Positions 39,601 through 51,569 of a DNA stretch of 64,000 bases are shown piece by piece; position 1 is the stretch's first letter; every line of letters starts with the position of its first letter. The DNA is from Membranipora membranacea (taxonomy: Eukaryota > Bryozoa > Gymnolaemata > Cheilostomatida > Membraniporidae): the NCBI GenBank assembly GCA_914767715.1, contig OU612073.1:620001-684000 (forward strand), given 5' to 3'. Position numbers and translations under genes: made by a program. The notes beneath the pieces were generated by a model. That model made no database searches. It had not been told where the DNA came from and saw only the letters and a program-made list of their open reading frames with translations.

Positions 39601-42600
39601 AGCGGAGAGAGAGGAGGATGAGGTCATTAATGACATCACGCATATCATCGACAACATACTTAATCAGCAAAATAAGGTTATTATATTATGAATAACTCGT
39701 CAGAGGTTTTGTGTCGTGTTGGTTGTGATACCAAACACTTCATCGTATTGGAATTATTTATCTAATTGGACCCTTGTTGGAGATGACTTAGCCAAATCTG
39801 CTACCATCCAGTTGGTGCGCTGAGATGTTTTTTGTTCCAATATCAAACTGTCATTTCAATCCTTTCGTGATCAATTTAAAATGTTAGTTAGTTCAACTAT
39901 GGTAGAGAGTTGTATCTGTTACGCAATTTGTTCAACAGGAGTATCACCCAATTATGGTTAGGCTTTGTCAACTATGAATGGACTTCTGGGTTAGGCTTGG
40001 TCCAACTTTATTTACATAATTTGCCTCTCATTAATCAAGTTTTTTCGAAAAATTTATTCTTTTATAATTCGCAATTGATTTGTTTTGGATTGTGATATAA
40101 ATTCAAAAGTTTTCTGCCTGTCAAGTCCATAATGAAGGGAACAAAGTCCTGTCAATTAGTGGGCAACGAGACGGGACAATTCCTGGTCCCGGACAGTATC
40201 TCGTCCTGTCGAGACGGACAACTCCTAATACAAGTTGGGACTACTAGCATTGGAAATGGTAGTAGCTGGTCAAAATATTGCCCACACCCAAACTCGAACC
40301 GTGACCTTGTGATCAGCAGTCCACGCTCTTACCCACTACCCACGGATTTTATATGACGATCATACCATGAAAATTAGTTATTACTCATACTTTTGCTGCG
40401 ATTATTAAACGGCTTACAACACTACATGAAGATTTCTTCAGGCATCTATAATTCAATAAACACTTGACAGAATTTGATGAAACTTGGTCTCAACATCGTT
40501 CCTTATTTCTAGATGATAAATTACAAACTGAATCGAATGTAATATAAGCTGATTGCACCAGTGATAATGAATGAATATCCACCATTCTTTTATATTGTGA
40601 TATCTGAAGAATGTTTTATCGGCATCGATATATGTCTCGGTCTCGTCCCGAATTTTCTTGCTGTCTCCGTCCCATCTCGCCAAAATCTGACAGTTCGCCA
40701 TCACTACTGTCAATGAGGAGTAATCTTGCCATGCATCAATAAAATCAACGCTTCACAAGGTAATGCAGACTAGACCTGCAGCACCTTCAGTATAAAGTCA
40801 TCAGTATTGATTTTTTTTGTATTACATTCCAGCAAAGCATAGCAACCCTATACGATAGTATAAGTTGTCAAATTGGTCGCTTGAGTAAACTTACGTATTA
40901 TATTATATAGATGTTAAGTAGAATAACAGGCTGCTAAGTTTAGTAGTTATTAATCAAACAAGCTTCTAACTAACAGCTTAGTTTTGAGTTAGTCAAATAC
41001 AATAGAGGCTAGAAAACATTTCATATTGTGTGTTGGACTGACTGTAGACTTTGTACAGCTCTATGAGAGAAGACTGTAAGTTAGAAATATGACCACAAAG
41101 TTAGTTATATCAAGGAGTAACATGTTGCACCTTGTATTGGTATTGTATTGGCAATACCATCCACTAAGTAGTAATGCCCGGGAGCCTTGAGCAAGCGCCC
41201 TGGTAATACCGCTTGCTCAGTTAGCAGGAAGTTATTGTCCCTCTCAATCTCAGTCTTGCAGAAACATAAAGAGGCTTCACTCAGTAGTAAGATTATTTCA
41301 GTAGTTTAAGACGGTTGTATCTGGTTATGATGTAAATCTATCTCATGTAATCATTATATTTTTAGGATACAGATGACGGACCGTGCGCAGTAGTCGAAGG
41401 TAAGTGTATAGAAGTTGTCTTATTTCTTCACTTTGTAAGTTTGCAAAAAATAAATGAGGATCTGACACCTCTACATAAACCCATCATCCTATACTCATTA
41501 AGCTATTTCTCTTGTCTGCAGCGATCATAACTTAGCTTAGTTTATTGAATAATTAAGAGGATGTTGCACTTTGTCAGTATTGAGGTATTATCACAGAGCA
41601 ACCATAACTAAAATATTATAGTCTAAACTGAAACCATTATCATAGACTGAGCTAGTGTTTAAGCTGACTTGGCATTGTGAGGTGGGCGCCACCCCCTCCA
41701 TTGGTACAGCTTTGGTACTCTAGACACCGCTGATTGCTGACTAAACTAGGAAACAATTAAGGAGAGATGTAATCAAGTGCTGCTGTATTACTAAGGAGCA
41801 GCAGCAGCCCTGGAGATGTTCAGACTTCCTAGGTCTTGTGTATTATAACACCACTCACCCCCCTCCCCCACATAATATTGGCTATTACATTATTTGCTAA
41901 TGAACAACAAATCCTGCATAAAAATACCTGCGTGTGTCAGTATTTATTATCCGATATTATTACATAAATCAAATATATCAAATATCTCTTGTGGCCTGAT
42001 TATTTAGGCTAGCTGTGACAGATTTGATATATGATCACATAGTTGGGATATATCATTACTCGTGTCCTTACTAAGTGATATGATGATAGGTGAGCTGTCA
42101 TCATTAATCACTGATGACGCTCAAACTAAACCGACTTACTGCTGATATAGAATTATTTAGCTCTACTATTATATAATATTATGTCGGGTAATTAGGCTTA
42201 GCGGAAGAGTAACAGTATCCTGCAATCCGATTATGCAAATAATAAATTATAAGCCTATGAAACCTAAATCTCTGTATTATATATCTTGAACGGACTGGTG
42301 AATATTTTATGAGAAGCATCAAATCGCTGAGCTACCATTTTTTCCCTGCTCAGTATGAATAAAACTAAAAGGTCACTGACACCTGTACACAGGCGCCGAG
42401 CTTGTGCCAGGGAATAATAATGCTTAGTATATGAGTAGATGATTAACCCCTAATCATACTGCTCCTTAAATCATAGATTGATCACTTTTGGATCTCAGTC
42501 TATTCCCAGGTATTCATGTTACATCCTATGTTTGCTTGCAGAAGAGGTTATAGCCCCAGAAACTGCACACACAACAGGTAAGACTGCAGAGGGTCCTGCA

Positions 42601-45600
42601 GACACCGCTCCTGCAGACAGCATAGAAGCCAAGTCTTCTCTCAGTCTACAGTCAGCAGCTTCAGATACTACTAAAAGTGAGGATCAGGGTAATAAGCCTG
42701 AGTTAGGTGAAGGAGAGACAGCCGACGCACCGGCAGCAGAGGAAAAACCAGCGGCAGCAGCAGATAATAGTGAACTAACAGGTTCGGATAATACTGAGAA
42801 ATCAGGTATGGATAGTAAAGAGAAAACTGAGGTCTCATCTAACGATAAAACTGAGTAAAATAAATCAGTCTTCTGCTGAAAAGTATTTATTGTATCTACA
42901 GATGTTGTAGATCTGTTTGTTCGTTGTGAAAAACTTGACGATAGTATAAGGGTGATCCACAAACATAATATGGCTCTACAACAACTCATTTTTCTATTGT
43001 GCGCAGGGCACAGCACTGGTCTAAAAACTACTCAATTCAAAACCCTACAAAGCTTTATTTCATGATATTTCTGTAAATCTCTAATGGTGAAAAACAAACT
43101 TTTCTCGGGTCAATGGCGTGCCTCTGGTGCGATTGTTGTAAATTCTCCATCATTTGATATTATGCCTTGATTTGTGATACTTACTTACTTCTGCCTTCGA
43201 TAATGAGGGAGATATCCTGACTATGTCTCGTGTATTGACGCAATAAAAAATATTTTGTGTTGCAAAAAAAACTTGCTTCCAAAAAAAGAATTTTTTCCCT
43301 GCATCAGGACACGCGACATGTTTGTGATAATTCCTTGTATCTTACATACCTATGCATTTCTTTAATCCAAATTTTTTTATATTTTTTATTTATCAAATTT
43401 TTAGAGGATGAAAAATTATGAAAATTGTCGCCAAAAAAAAACATGCGCAGATACTTATGCGTTGTGAATGAAATAATGACTGCCTTTTTGTTTTACTGGT
43501 ACAAGTATTTTTCACATATACTCTTTTTTTGTAATAAGGGGTTTCTAACACAAAATATACCCATCAGCGTTGTGTAACAACCTCAGTTTGAGTTTGAGAT
43601 TTATTGCTTTGATATGAGAATCGGATGGCTTAGAAACATAAAAATAGATTTTATTTTTGAATTGACTCTTTTGACCAGGTCAGCACAAGTGTACATCAAT
43701 CGAAAGTGTTAAGAGGAGCCCTATGAGGAAATAATCTCACTGAACTGAACTCAAACTGTACGGTGTCTCTTTTTGCATAATGTTATTTCTCTTCTACTTT
43801 GACCACAAATTACCAAAATTTCAATTTGCAGATCAGTTATCATGTGTACTTGAACATTTTAATGGTTGTGCTAAGGCAATGACCTGTTTTATTAGTAGTT
43901 TTATCTGTAGACAAAATACTACACAGGTTGTCTTCTCATGACAAATCATCTTACATTTTGACCCTGAAATAGACCATGATTTTAGAGAATTTCAGGAATG
44001 AGTTTGGATTTCACTATGCTGGTCGGCTCTGCAGGCCATGGTTAGTAGTCCTTGTTTACTAGCATAGACTGAGTTGTAAGCTTTCCACCTTTGCTGTTTC
44101 AGCTTGCCATATAGTTTTGCGTATTGTATTTGAAATTATACTTTGAAATGGTAGACTTTCAGCAAAATGGGTCAAAAGCACCCATCAAATCACATAAAAG
44201 GTTTGTAGGAAAATTTCAACGTCACCTAATTGCTGACTGCTCGCTGTTGTAACCAATTAAACTGTCAAATCCTAGCTTGACTGCCCAGGCTAATTGTGGG
44301 TGGTAGTTGGTGCACTCCATGCCCCCATCCAATAATTAAACAGCATCAGCACTCAGGCTAGCTTTCTTTCATTCACTATCTTGTATCTAACTATATGGTA
44401 GCGGCTGTTTGTACTTGATGGACTAACAGTGAAATTTGTACTCCTGGTGATGTTAATAATGCTAACCTATTTTGATCAACATCAGTTCATGAAGTTTGCC
44501 TCCCTTTTATGTTAACCAGCACCTAAAATTGCTGCTGTATTAGTTTTATTGTATTCACTCACCTCACACTATCTGTACCATGACTGTGTATGTCAAATCT
44601 ACTGAAGGTGAAATAAAACCCAAGTTCTATTCGAACATATTAACATTTGGACTGCTGTGGATGTCCCCAGAAGAAAACCACACATAGTCCGCGGCCACGA
44701 TTATACAATGAGCCTCTCGTGTGTCTCCATTACTCCATTACTTGATCTTGTTTATGTTTTTAGAAGACATGGCAGCGGAATTGAAGTCTAAGCGGGTGAT
44801 ATTTGTGGTTGGAGGACCGGGGTGTGGTAAGGGTACTCAGTGCGCTAAGATAGTAGATAAGTATGGATTCTGTCACCTATCATCAGGAGATCTTCTGAGA
44901 GATGAGGTACAGAGTGGGTCTGATAGAGGTAAACAACTCAACTCTATAATGGAGTCTGGAGCTCTTGTCTCTATGGTCAGTATATGTCATTCGCTTCAAT
45001 CATCTGTGAACCATTAATAGTGACATCATAATTCAGGGAATGAGAGTTACCTTCCCTTATGGATGGCACTGTTTCCACCATCCATATTTCATGCCCAGTA
45101 GAGTTTGAGATTTTTCGCCATGCAAATCTTACATGACTTGATCATAAATAACTGCCTGACTGTAACATGCATTGGTCTTAGCTCAATAAGGAGTCCCAGT
45201 TAAGTTTTCGTTAGTTATAACTCACTGAATGAGACGGCAACCAATGTGAAGTGAGCTTCAACCAGAAATGATATTCTCTATTTATATGAGTGTTGTAAAT
45301 AGATGTAAATTCTCAATCATTATCTGTTTCCCCTCTTCGTAATAAATATTTATAATAAGGGAAAACAGTTGCTGGCCATATAGATCCCCGATTTGCTGTA
45401 TATCACATAATTGAATTTGACTTCTAACCAGTTACCAAATCTTGATCCTGTTACTAGGATGTAGTTTTGACGCTGCTTAAAGAGGCCATGCTGAAGAACA
45501 AAGATGCTAAAGGATTCCTTATAGACGGATATCCTCGTGAGCTGGAACAAGGAACCAGATTTGAATCTGAGGTGTGTAATCACTTTGATATATATATATT

Positions 45601-47344
45601 ATTATAGTGCTACACAGATGGATGGTGCACATGGAAATTCATAAAGTTTGAAGAATAGCGCAAAAGTAATTTCCTAAGCTATCTTTATCGCTGCCATGAG
45701 AGCTTTTATCACAATAGCCAATACTTTCATTAGACTGAAATAATGTTGCATTGTGACAAGTCATATTGTGACCTGTAGGGAGCCATCAAAACAAGCAAAT
45801 AAACAAAATCGAGAAGAGCATTTTTCATCTGGCTATATATCGCGAAGTTATGCGCATTCATCCTCAAAACTGTACAATATGTAATTTGAGACATTGATAG
45901 ATATAATGTGAAAGTAAGAATGTGATTGACTAATTAGCCCAGAAGTTATGAGTGAAAAACCATGCAGAGAAGCATGGGCGTACTACGGTAGTATATGTAC
46001 TGGCTTGCTGCCGATAACTTCTGCTTTTGTTCAAAAGTTGCCTTTATTAAGTCTTTTCATGATGAAAACTTAGTACTGAATGAACCACACATCCTATTTT
46101 GTGTGTCATAGAAAGAAAAGTAGGATTTGTTGTTAAATTATAAACTACAGGAATAATATTCGTCACTTGAGTTGTCTCCTCATGTACATTAAGAAGACAA
46201 CTCAACAACCTAAATATCAAATCACATCATTATATCCTACACATCTTCAGCTAATGTACCTACATCATGGTCCTGATTTTGTGATGAACATGTTTTTCTT
46301 CCTTATTCAGATCACAGCCCCAGCCTGTGTTCTGTATTTCGAGGTACCAGATGAGGTTATGGTTGAGCGATTACTGGGCAGAGCTAAAACCTCAGGCCGT
46401 GTTGATGACAATGAGGAGACAATAAAGAAGAGACTAAAAACTTTCCACGATCACTGTGATAAAGTACTGGAGCATTACAAGACTAAAGGCCTGCTCTGCC
46501 AGGTGAGTAATATGAATTATACTCCTGTAGCTGCCACTAATATATATATATATATATATAATATAATAATATATATATAATAATGGTCTATAATATATAG
46601 ATTAGGGGAAACATATCTGACCCTGACCAAGTATATGGCTATTGATTTATGGGTGATGGAACGCACGTCTTCTCATATTTAATTGGTCCACAAGATTTAT
46701 ATCAATGGAAGCTGCTTTTATCTCTATTGGATAGTCAGACTTTCAGTATGAGCTGATAGAATGGTAAGCTGTAGAATCAGTACAATGAAAGGATAGTAAT
46801 TTTGTGCTCTCACTAATGAATTGACAATACTTTTAGACCAAGATTATCATAAGTGCTTTGCCGATGGATTTTGAGACAACATGAGAAAAGGATGTAAGAT
46901 TCCTCGTAGTTAATTCGCAGTTTGTTACAAACTTAGGGTAGAGTGACGGCAGATAAGAGAGGTTGGAATTTAGACCAAGTCTGCCTGCATTTGTAATTGT
47001 TTCCCCCCTCATCAGTGGAAGGAGAGCAAACCCTGAATGCAGACCAACTGGATCAAACTTAGTCTAGTTAGGGTTGGATCTGCTTGGTTTGTGCGTAGTA
47101 CCATACTTTGAGGAGATGTGACACTCCACACAAATATTCAAACAAGATACACAACCCGTTAGTCATCAATCGTAACAAATATTAATTCATTTTTGTTAAT
47201 TATTGCATGCAAGGGTTAATCAGAAAGGCCTCAGTTGGACAGTTAGTGATTTCATTATGTTATATTGATGTATTGTAGATTGATGCCAGGGGACAAGTTG
47301 ATGGTATTTTTGGAGAAGTTTGCAAGAAAGTCGATAGTATTTAA
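30666..47344 (+). CDS. Three-domain adenylate kinase with DPY30/RIIa-like N-terminus (AK5 / flagellar AK type)
   Basis: Nineteen inferred exons, all phase-compatible, encode 1051 residues. ATG 30666 begins [20 protein letters not shown]; this and exon 2 ([18 protein letters not shown]) match the N-terminus of vertebrate AK5, a docking-like helix pair. Three nucleoside-monophosphate kinase domains follow (2 ADP to ATP + AMP). Domain 1 (34188-35900) has [10 protein letters not shown], a GYPRT NMP site and an IDDN lid. Domain 2 (37628-39676) has a changed P-loop [10 protein letters not shown]. Domain 3 (44764-47344) is canonical, with [25 protein letters not shown] and [10 protein letters not shown]. 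Low-complexity linkers separate them. Triplicated adenylate kinases occur in sea-urchin sperm flagella, so an axonemal role is plausible but inferred. Alternatives: the gene stops at 39691 after domain 2, and domain 3 is a separate AK1-like gene starting at ATG 44769. The join 39676 to 41366 uses a weak GTTATT donor. Confidence 0.8.
34717..34816 (+). repeat. 20-bp tandem repeat, five copies, ending 5 bp before a 3' splice site
   Basis: Unit AAAGCTGGTGTCTCCTAATT is repeated five times with single-base changes. It ends directly before GACAG|GTGAG, the acceptor of adenylate kinase exon 6. The unit carries CTCCTAAT, so it multiplies branch-point-like and pyrimidine-rich sequence. Confidence 0.9.
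36209..36358 (+). repeat. In-frame 30-bp repeat coding (KSPTQ[L/I]SGPP) x5
   Basis: Five contiguous units in exon 8 of the adenylate kinase gene lie between domains 1 and 2. Residue 6 alternates L, I, L, I, L, and unit pairs 2/4 and 3/5 are nearly identical at DNA level, so the last expansion copied a 60-bp dimer. Decayed relatives (TKLSGPT, TQISGTP, TEMSGPV) flank it. The product is a flexible Ser/Thr/Pro linker with repeated SP/TQ sites. Confidence 0.9.
36501..37127. other. Intron 8 of adenylate kinase gene
   Basis: Nothing but AT-rich sequence is seen between the donor at 36501 and the acceptor at 37127. Confidence 0.5.
37766..37905 (+). repeat. Tandem array copying an exon end and its 5' splice site
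   Basis: Adenylate kinase exon 10 ends GATACA|GTAAGA. The stretch TGTGATACAGTAAGATTTGATAAC or a close variant recurs four to five times over about 140 bp, each carrying a GATACAGT(A/G)AG-like donor. Confidence 0.8.
38999..39081 (+). repeat. 21-bp tandem array of 5' splice-site copies
   Basis: Adenylate kinase exon 12 ends CTACT|GTAAGTAC. About four units of roughly 21 bp follow (CTAATGTAAGTCACAAG, CTTATGCAAGTAACAAG, TTAATGTAAGTAACAAA), three of the four with an intact GTAAGT. Confidence 0.8.
39140..39290 (+). other. C/T-rich intronic tract
   Basis: A strongly pyrimidine-biased stretch, with repeated CCCCCCACTCT and TCCTCCC motifs, lies in intron 12 of the adenylate kinase gene, about 300 bp before the next acceptor. 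No exon is visible. Confidence 0.6.
39677..41365. other. Intron 13 of adenylate kinase gene
   Basis: It holds a SINE-like element (40130-40350) and otherwise AT-rich DNA. A TGA at 39689-39691 in the continuing frame would end a two-domain isoform if the weak donor at 39677 is not used. Confidence 0.5.
40130..40350 (-). repeat. tRNA-like SINE of a second type
   Basis: The minus strand shows an A-box-like TAGTGGGTAAGAGC and a B-box-like GGTTCGAGTTTG at tRNA spacing, with an imperfect anticodon stem. A body of about 150 bp containing repeated GGGAC/GTCCC motifs follows. It differs from the SINE at 1-75 and 28325-28497. Confidence 0.5.
41400..42541. other. Intron 14 of adenylate kinase gene
   Basis: AT-rich DNA with no recognised element. 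It separates a 34-bp exon (41366-41399) from the acidic linker exon at 42542. Confidence 0.5.
42806..44763. other. Intron 15 of adenylate kinase gene
   Basis: The reading frame of exon 15 runs on to a TAA at about 42858 if the donor at 42806 is not used. The rest is AT-rich with poly-A/T runs near 43260-43440 and no recognised element. If the third kinase domain is a separate gene, its promoter would be here. Confidence 0.45.
46536..46712 (+). repeat. AT dinucleotide run and dispersed repeat copy C
   Basis: A (TA)n tract at 46536-46582 is followed at about 46600-46712 by a shortened relative of the repeat at 1385-1690, with shared AACATATCTGACCCTGA, GCTATTGATTTATGG and AATTGGTCCACAAG. It lies in the last intron of the adenylate kinase gene. 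Confidence 0.6.
46971..47066. mobile_element. 96-bp foldback MITE, GATCAAACTTGATCTA-type family
   Basis: Inverted ends TAGACCAAGTCTGCCTGCAT and TGCAGACCAACTGGATC...TAGTCTA bracket a loop with CCCCCCTCATCAGTGG. Related elements are at 48942-49035 and 53080-53235, and a weaker one near 29294. Confidence 0.55.
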
Positions 47345-47985
47345 GTTTATTTGCCACTCAAACTGTTTAATTTAAGACTGATATTAATTATGTTGATATT
47401 TTCTACATTTTCTTGACTTGATTATAAGAATACTTTTTAATGTGTTACCTGATCATAACCTAGGTCTAGAGTCATATATTGATATTTACGCAATCCTTTT
47501 GCTAGCCTCAGATACCTCATACTACAACTAGTTGTCCTTGGTATTTGGGATTTTCGCTAAACATGAACTACCCTATCAAATTTGCAGTTTGTTGAAGTTA
47601 GTCGTTGTAATTCTGTACCGTATCAATCAAACTCATTTTGCATTTTGATTGTAACAATAATAAGGGATATCTGGAAAAGTTTGATGGAATCTTATTTGTT
47701 TCTAATCAGAGAGTTGGAATCGCTGATCTAATAAAGCACTGTGATAAATGCCATACATATTTTTTTATATGCAATAAGTTCAAGGAGGTAGTTCATGCTA
47801 TACAATTAGTCAAGTCTGAAAAAAATGATCTTTCAGTTTGTGTGTCAAGTATAGTTTACATAGAGTGTTCTATATCAAGATGTTACTATGCTAGATTCGG
47901 GAATTTTGCTTTCATTCCAAATCGGTCAAGTCAACTTAGAATGAGATTGAATCTCTCAATACTGTAACACAATAGGGGGAGGGGG
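47345..47985. other. Region downstream of adenylate kinase, probably 3' UTR and intergenic
   Basis: A 109-codon plus-strand frame at 47638-47967 lacks any recognisable domain, is AT-rich and has no splice signals, so it is not called a gene. Confidence 0.4.
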
Positions 47986-48227
47986 GGTCTTTCAATTAGA
48001 AACAGTCAAAATCGCAATCTGATCGCTCACTCAGTGATCGAGCAATATCTACTAGGCTCTTGCTTCCAAATCACTCAGCCATTGATGGAACTATATCCAT
48101 TCTGAATGAGCGATATGGGGACGAATTTGTCGACTAATCGAATGGCCAAATAAATAAGTGATAATTTTTAGCGATATGATGTGATAACTTGCTTAAGTAA
48201 AGCATCACTCTTTCTAATTGAAAGACT
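47986..48227. mobile_element. 242-bp MITE, copy B
   Basis: Inverted relative to the copy at 12594-12832, with ends GGTCTTTCAATTAGAAA and TTTCTAATTGAAAGACT. The interior is homologous throughout. The left end follows a G-run. Confidence 0.75.
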
Positions 48228-51200
48228 CCCAGGCTCTCCTCATCTTACTCCAGATCAGTCACAGGCGCAGCAAGGCGCTGGAAATCCTGTTGTTTTATTA
48301 TATTTGATAAAATGATAAATAATAAAAGTTGCCTGCTCTTGACAGTGTTGTTTACCCAAATAAATTGTAATATGAGCTTTGATTTGCCAGTGGAGATGTT
48401 AAACTACATAGGATTAGTTAATTAAGTCTTGATATCAGTAGTCATTGTAGTGACTAATGTTTTAACATTTGTAAAAAATCAACAATATTTTTGAAAGGAA
48501 AAACTGTCCAACATCACACCATCGTTATTTTAGGCCCTCAGTTAAGGTTGAATGACGGTTCATAGGTCAACAATTAGACCAGGGTCTACTTAATTACTTA
48601 CTTCCCCATTAATCCTAACCGCCTAGCCTAATAGGGTGGGCATACAGGAGGATATTCTAACCTATGGGTCGGCATGTGTGCCGTGGGCGTGTTTGATGTG
48701 TGCAGTAACGGCATTGACATTCCAGTAGTTTGTGAGGTAGCTGTAGTGTTTATCAGCAGGTGGTCTAATGAGGCATTAAGTTATTGAGGTCCAAAAATTA
48801 TATGTTTTACAAGTCACGAAAAATTATAACTAGAACTAATAAGATCAGAGACCACCGAAAAGGAGCAAAACTATTCGGCTCAGTTGGACAGATCATAGCT
48901 TAGTTCACTCATGGTTCACTGGTCAGAGTGAACATATATACGATTCATTTGTCTGTATTCAGAGTTGCTCCCCTGTCCAGTGTCCATTGGAGGAAAAACA
49001 ACTCCGAATTTAGGCAAATGGATCAATATTGATCTAGAGCATGGGTGGGCAACCTTTTCCTAAAAAAATTCCACATTTTACACAGGCTCAACACAATTAG
49101 GCGCAACATATCTTTCAGGTATACAATCGGAACCGGAGTAACAACTATGTACAAACTAAAACAGATTTATTTGTAAAAGCTGTGGTATGTTGCAAGGAAC
49201 TTCAGCTCAACAGAAATACTAATTTAAAAAATCTTGTGAAGTTTTGCATGTATATGGAAAAGGGCAGGGTGGGTGTGGGAGGGGTGCTGGCACCCCTCCG
49301 CAATGGGGAAGTTATTTGCGAATGCCTGTAAAATTAGATGCCATCTGGAACATTTTAGCGATAAAGCAGGAGCACTTGTAACATGAAAACTTGTTAAAAC
49401 TCATCTGCATTTCTTGTTCAAGGTGACAGATTTGCTAAAAAAATTAATTACTATGATATTAACGAAAAATATTATTCGAATTTCCAAAGGTCACCATTCT
49501 TGGTTATTTTGAAAATAAAGCACTTGAAAAAGGAGTTAACACCAATACAGTTAAGATGATTATGTCTAGAAACGGCTTTGGAAGCTACATGCTTAATGCT
49601 GAATGGCCACTATTTTGAAATATATTGTGCCTACATACTTGAATATCAAGATTACAAAATGCGAGATGGGAATCGAAATTAATGTGTAATATATATCTTT
49701 TCAGGCATAAGGCCACAATCAGCCCGCAAAATATTGTTCATTAGGCCGTACTGGAAAATAGGCCGCAGGTTGCCGGCAGCTGATCTAGAGGTATGCAGGA
49801 CTTTTACTTCTACCCAATAGGAATTAGCGGTGTAAAATTCTAAAATCCGACAATATCTCACAAACACAACTATGTCTGAGAATTAAACCCACAGCTTTTT
49901 TTGCAGCCCATTAGGTAATTGTTACTGAGACATAATTCATCTCATGTCATGATATATGCTGCCTGGTAAAAAAAGAACTGTGGCAAGCTTTTAACGAATA
50001 GGAATATCTATGATTGATGTTACACGCCACAAATACAACGACACAACAAATTATACAGGCGATTTGGTCTAGATAAAAAATTAACATAATAAGGAGATTG
50101 CAATTGCCGCTATCTGAACTTATGACAGGCCGTACATGGGCAGCTACTATAAGAGAACTGAATAATAGTATAATCTGTGACAAGTTTGCATGAATGAATG
50201 AAAATAATTAAGAAATCATAGCAATAGCTGCTGTTATTTAAACTCACATGGGAGAAGTGTAAAGCAGATTACATGACAATTATTTTATAAGATAGCTCCT
50301 ATAGGAGCACAGAGTTAAACAATGGGTATATCTTATCCCTTTAGTGATTAGCCTTTGAACCTTGGAAATTTCTATCAATGCAGATGGCTTTTAACCATTG
50401 ATAATACTATTAAAGCAGATTTTAAACGCTTTGCCCAGGCACTAAGGCTTAAATGATTTGCTCAGGTATGACTGTTCTTTTAGATATTAGCCTTTGAACC
50501 ACTGAATTAGATTCTTCTCTTAGAATGGAAATAGTATCATAGCGTTATACGGTTAGGACACTAAACACAGGGACCCATCTGACTGTTATCTGATTGGCTG
50601 TCCCTAGTAGCATGAATAATTAGCCTGAGAAATTGTCTTGTTTACAAAATTGCAAACAGTAATTATACCCCATACAGTGTCAATGATTAGGGCATTTCTA
50701 GGTTGCTACTAGGGACTGGCTATTTTTGCAAGCCCTTTGTTTTGCAAAAGAAAGCTAATGATGCTATTCCAGATATGGAATTCAATGCTTTGAACCATAG
50801 AAATTTCTATTTGAGCAAATTTTAACCATTGATATTTCTATTGAAGCAGCTTTTACACATTTTGCCCAGGCACTTAGGCTGCATTGCACTGATGATTGAT
50901 TAGGATTGCACATAGACAAAACATTTTTATGCAATCTCATAGACATAGACAAAACTATGTCTATGGGATTGAATAAAAATGGCTAGAAAAAGCCAAAAAA
51001 CCTGTGCTGGCTGTTGCAAGTTTTCTATATCATAGCATCACCTGCTGTTTTTCATACTACTCCCAAAGAGAAGATCAGGTATGAATCTAGTGATCTTGAC
51101 AATAATTGAGGATGGATAGGCAAAACTGTAGGTGTTTATTGTGTGCAAAAATAGGGCTCAGCTGCCACATAAGTTGTCAGAAGTCCCCTATGAGAACTGG

Positions 51201-51561
51201 TCCATGGGCATTACCTTAATACCACCTCAAACTTCGTTTTCGGTGGGATAAGTTGTTAAATGAAATTGAAAAGCATGCAATGGAATAAAATTTTTACGCT
51301 GAGCAACATCATTTGAAGAAATCGCTGGTCTGTGATACCCGGCTACTAGTTTCAATATTGAGAGTAGGGCAACTTAGCGTTGTACATGTAAATGTGTTAG
51401 ATGTTAAGAGATGGTAGCAGCAGCCATAGCATGTAAGATACTTTCTTCATACTTAACTACCCTTACTTTAAATAATATAATAATACAGTAATAAAGTTAT
51501 AATATATATTGTTTGTCTAGTCCTCTCATCATCATGTGCTGGCCAAATGCAAGCATGTATA
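48228..51561. other. Intergenic DNA, mostly unidentified repeats
   Basis: No gene recognised. A GATCAA-family MITE lies at about 48942-49035. Two related segments (about 50340-50450 and 50785-50885), sharing TTGAACC, GAAATTTCTAT, TTTTAACCATTGAT and TTTGCCCAGGCACT, are a diverged direct duplication. An inverted repeat at about 50920-50985 pairs CATTTTTATGCAATCTCATA with its near complement. Confidence 0.45.
48942..49035. mobile_element. Foldback MITE, GATCAA family
   Basis: The right arm CAACTCCGAATTTAGGCAAA and the terminus GGATCAATATTGATCTA match the right arm of 53080-53235. The left arm CATTTGTCTGTATTCAGAG is its imperfect complement. Confidence 0.5.
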
Positions 51562-51569
51562 CTCTACAT

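Noticed and set aside
47638-47967. 109-codon plus-strand frame downstream of the adenylate kinase gene
   Set aside because: No recognisable domain, no splice or start context, AT-rich composition like flanking DNA; more likely chance.
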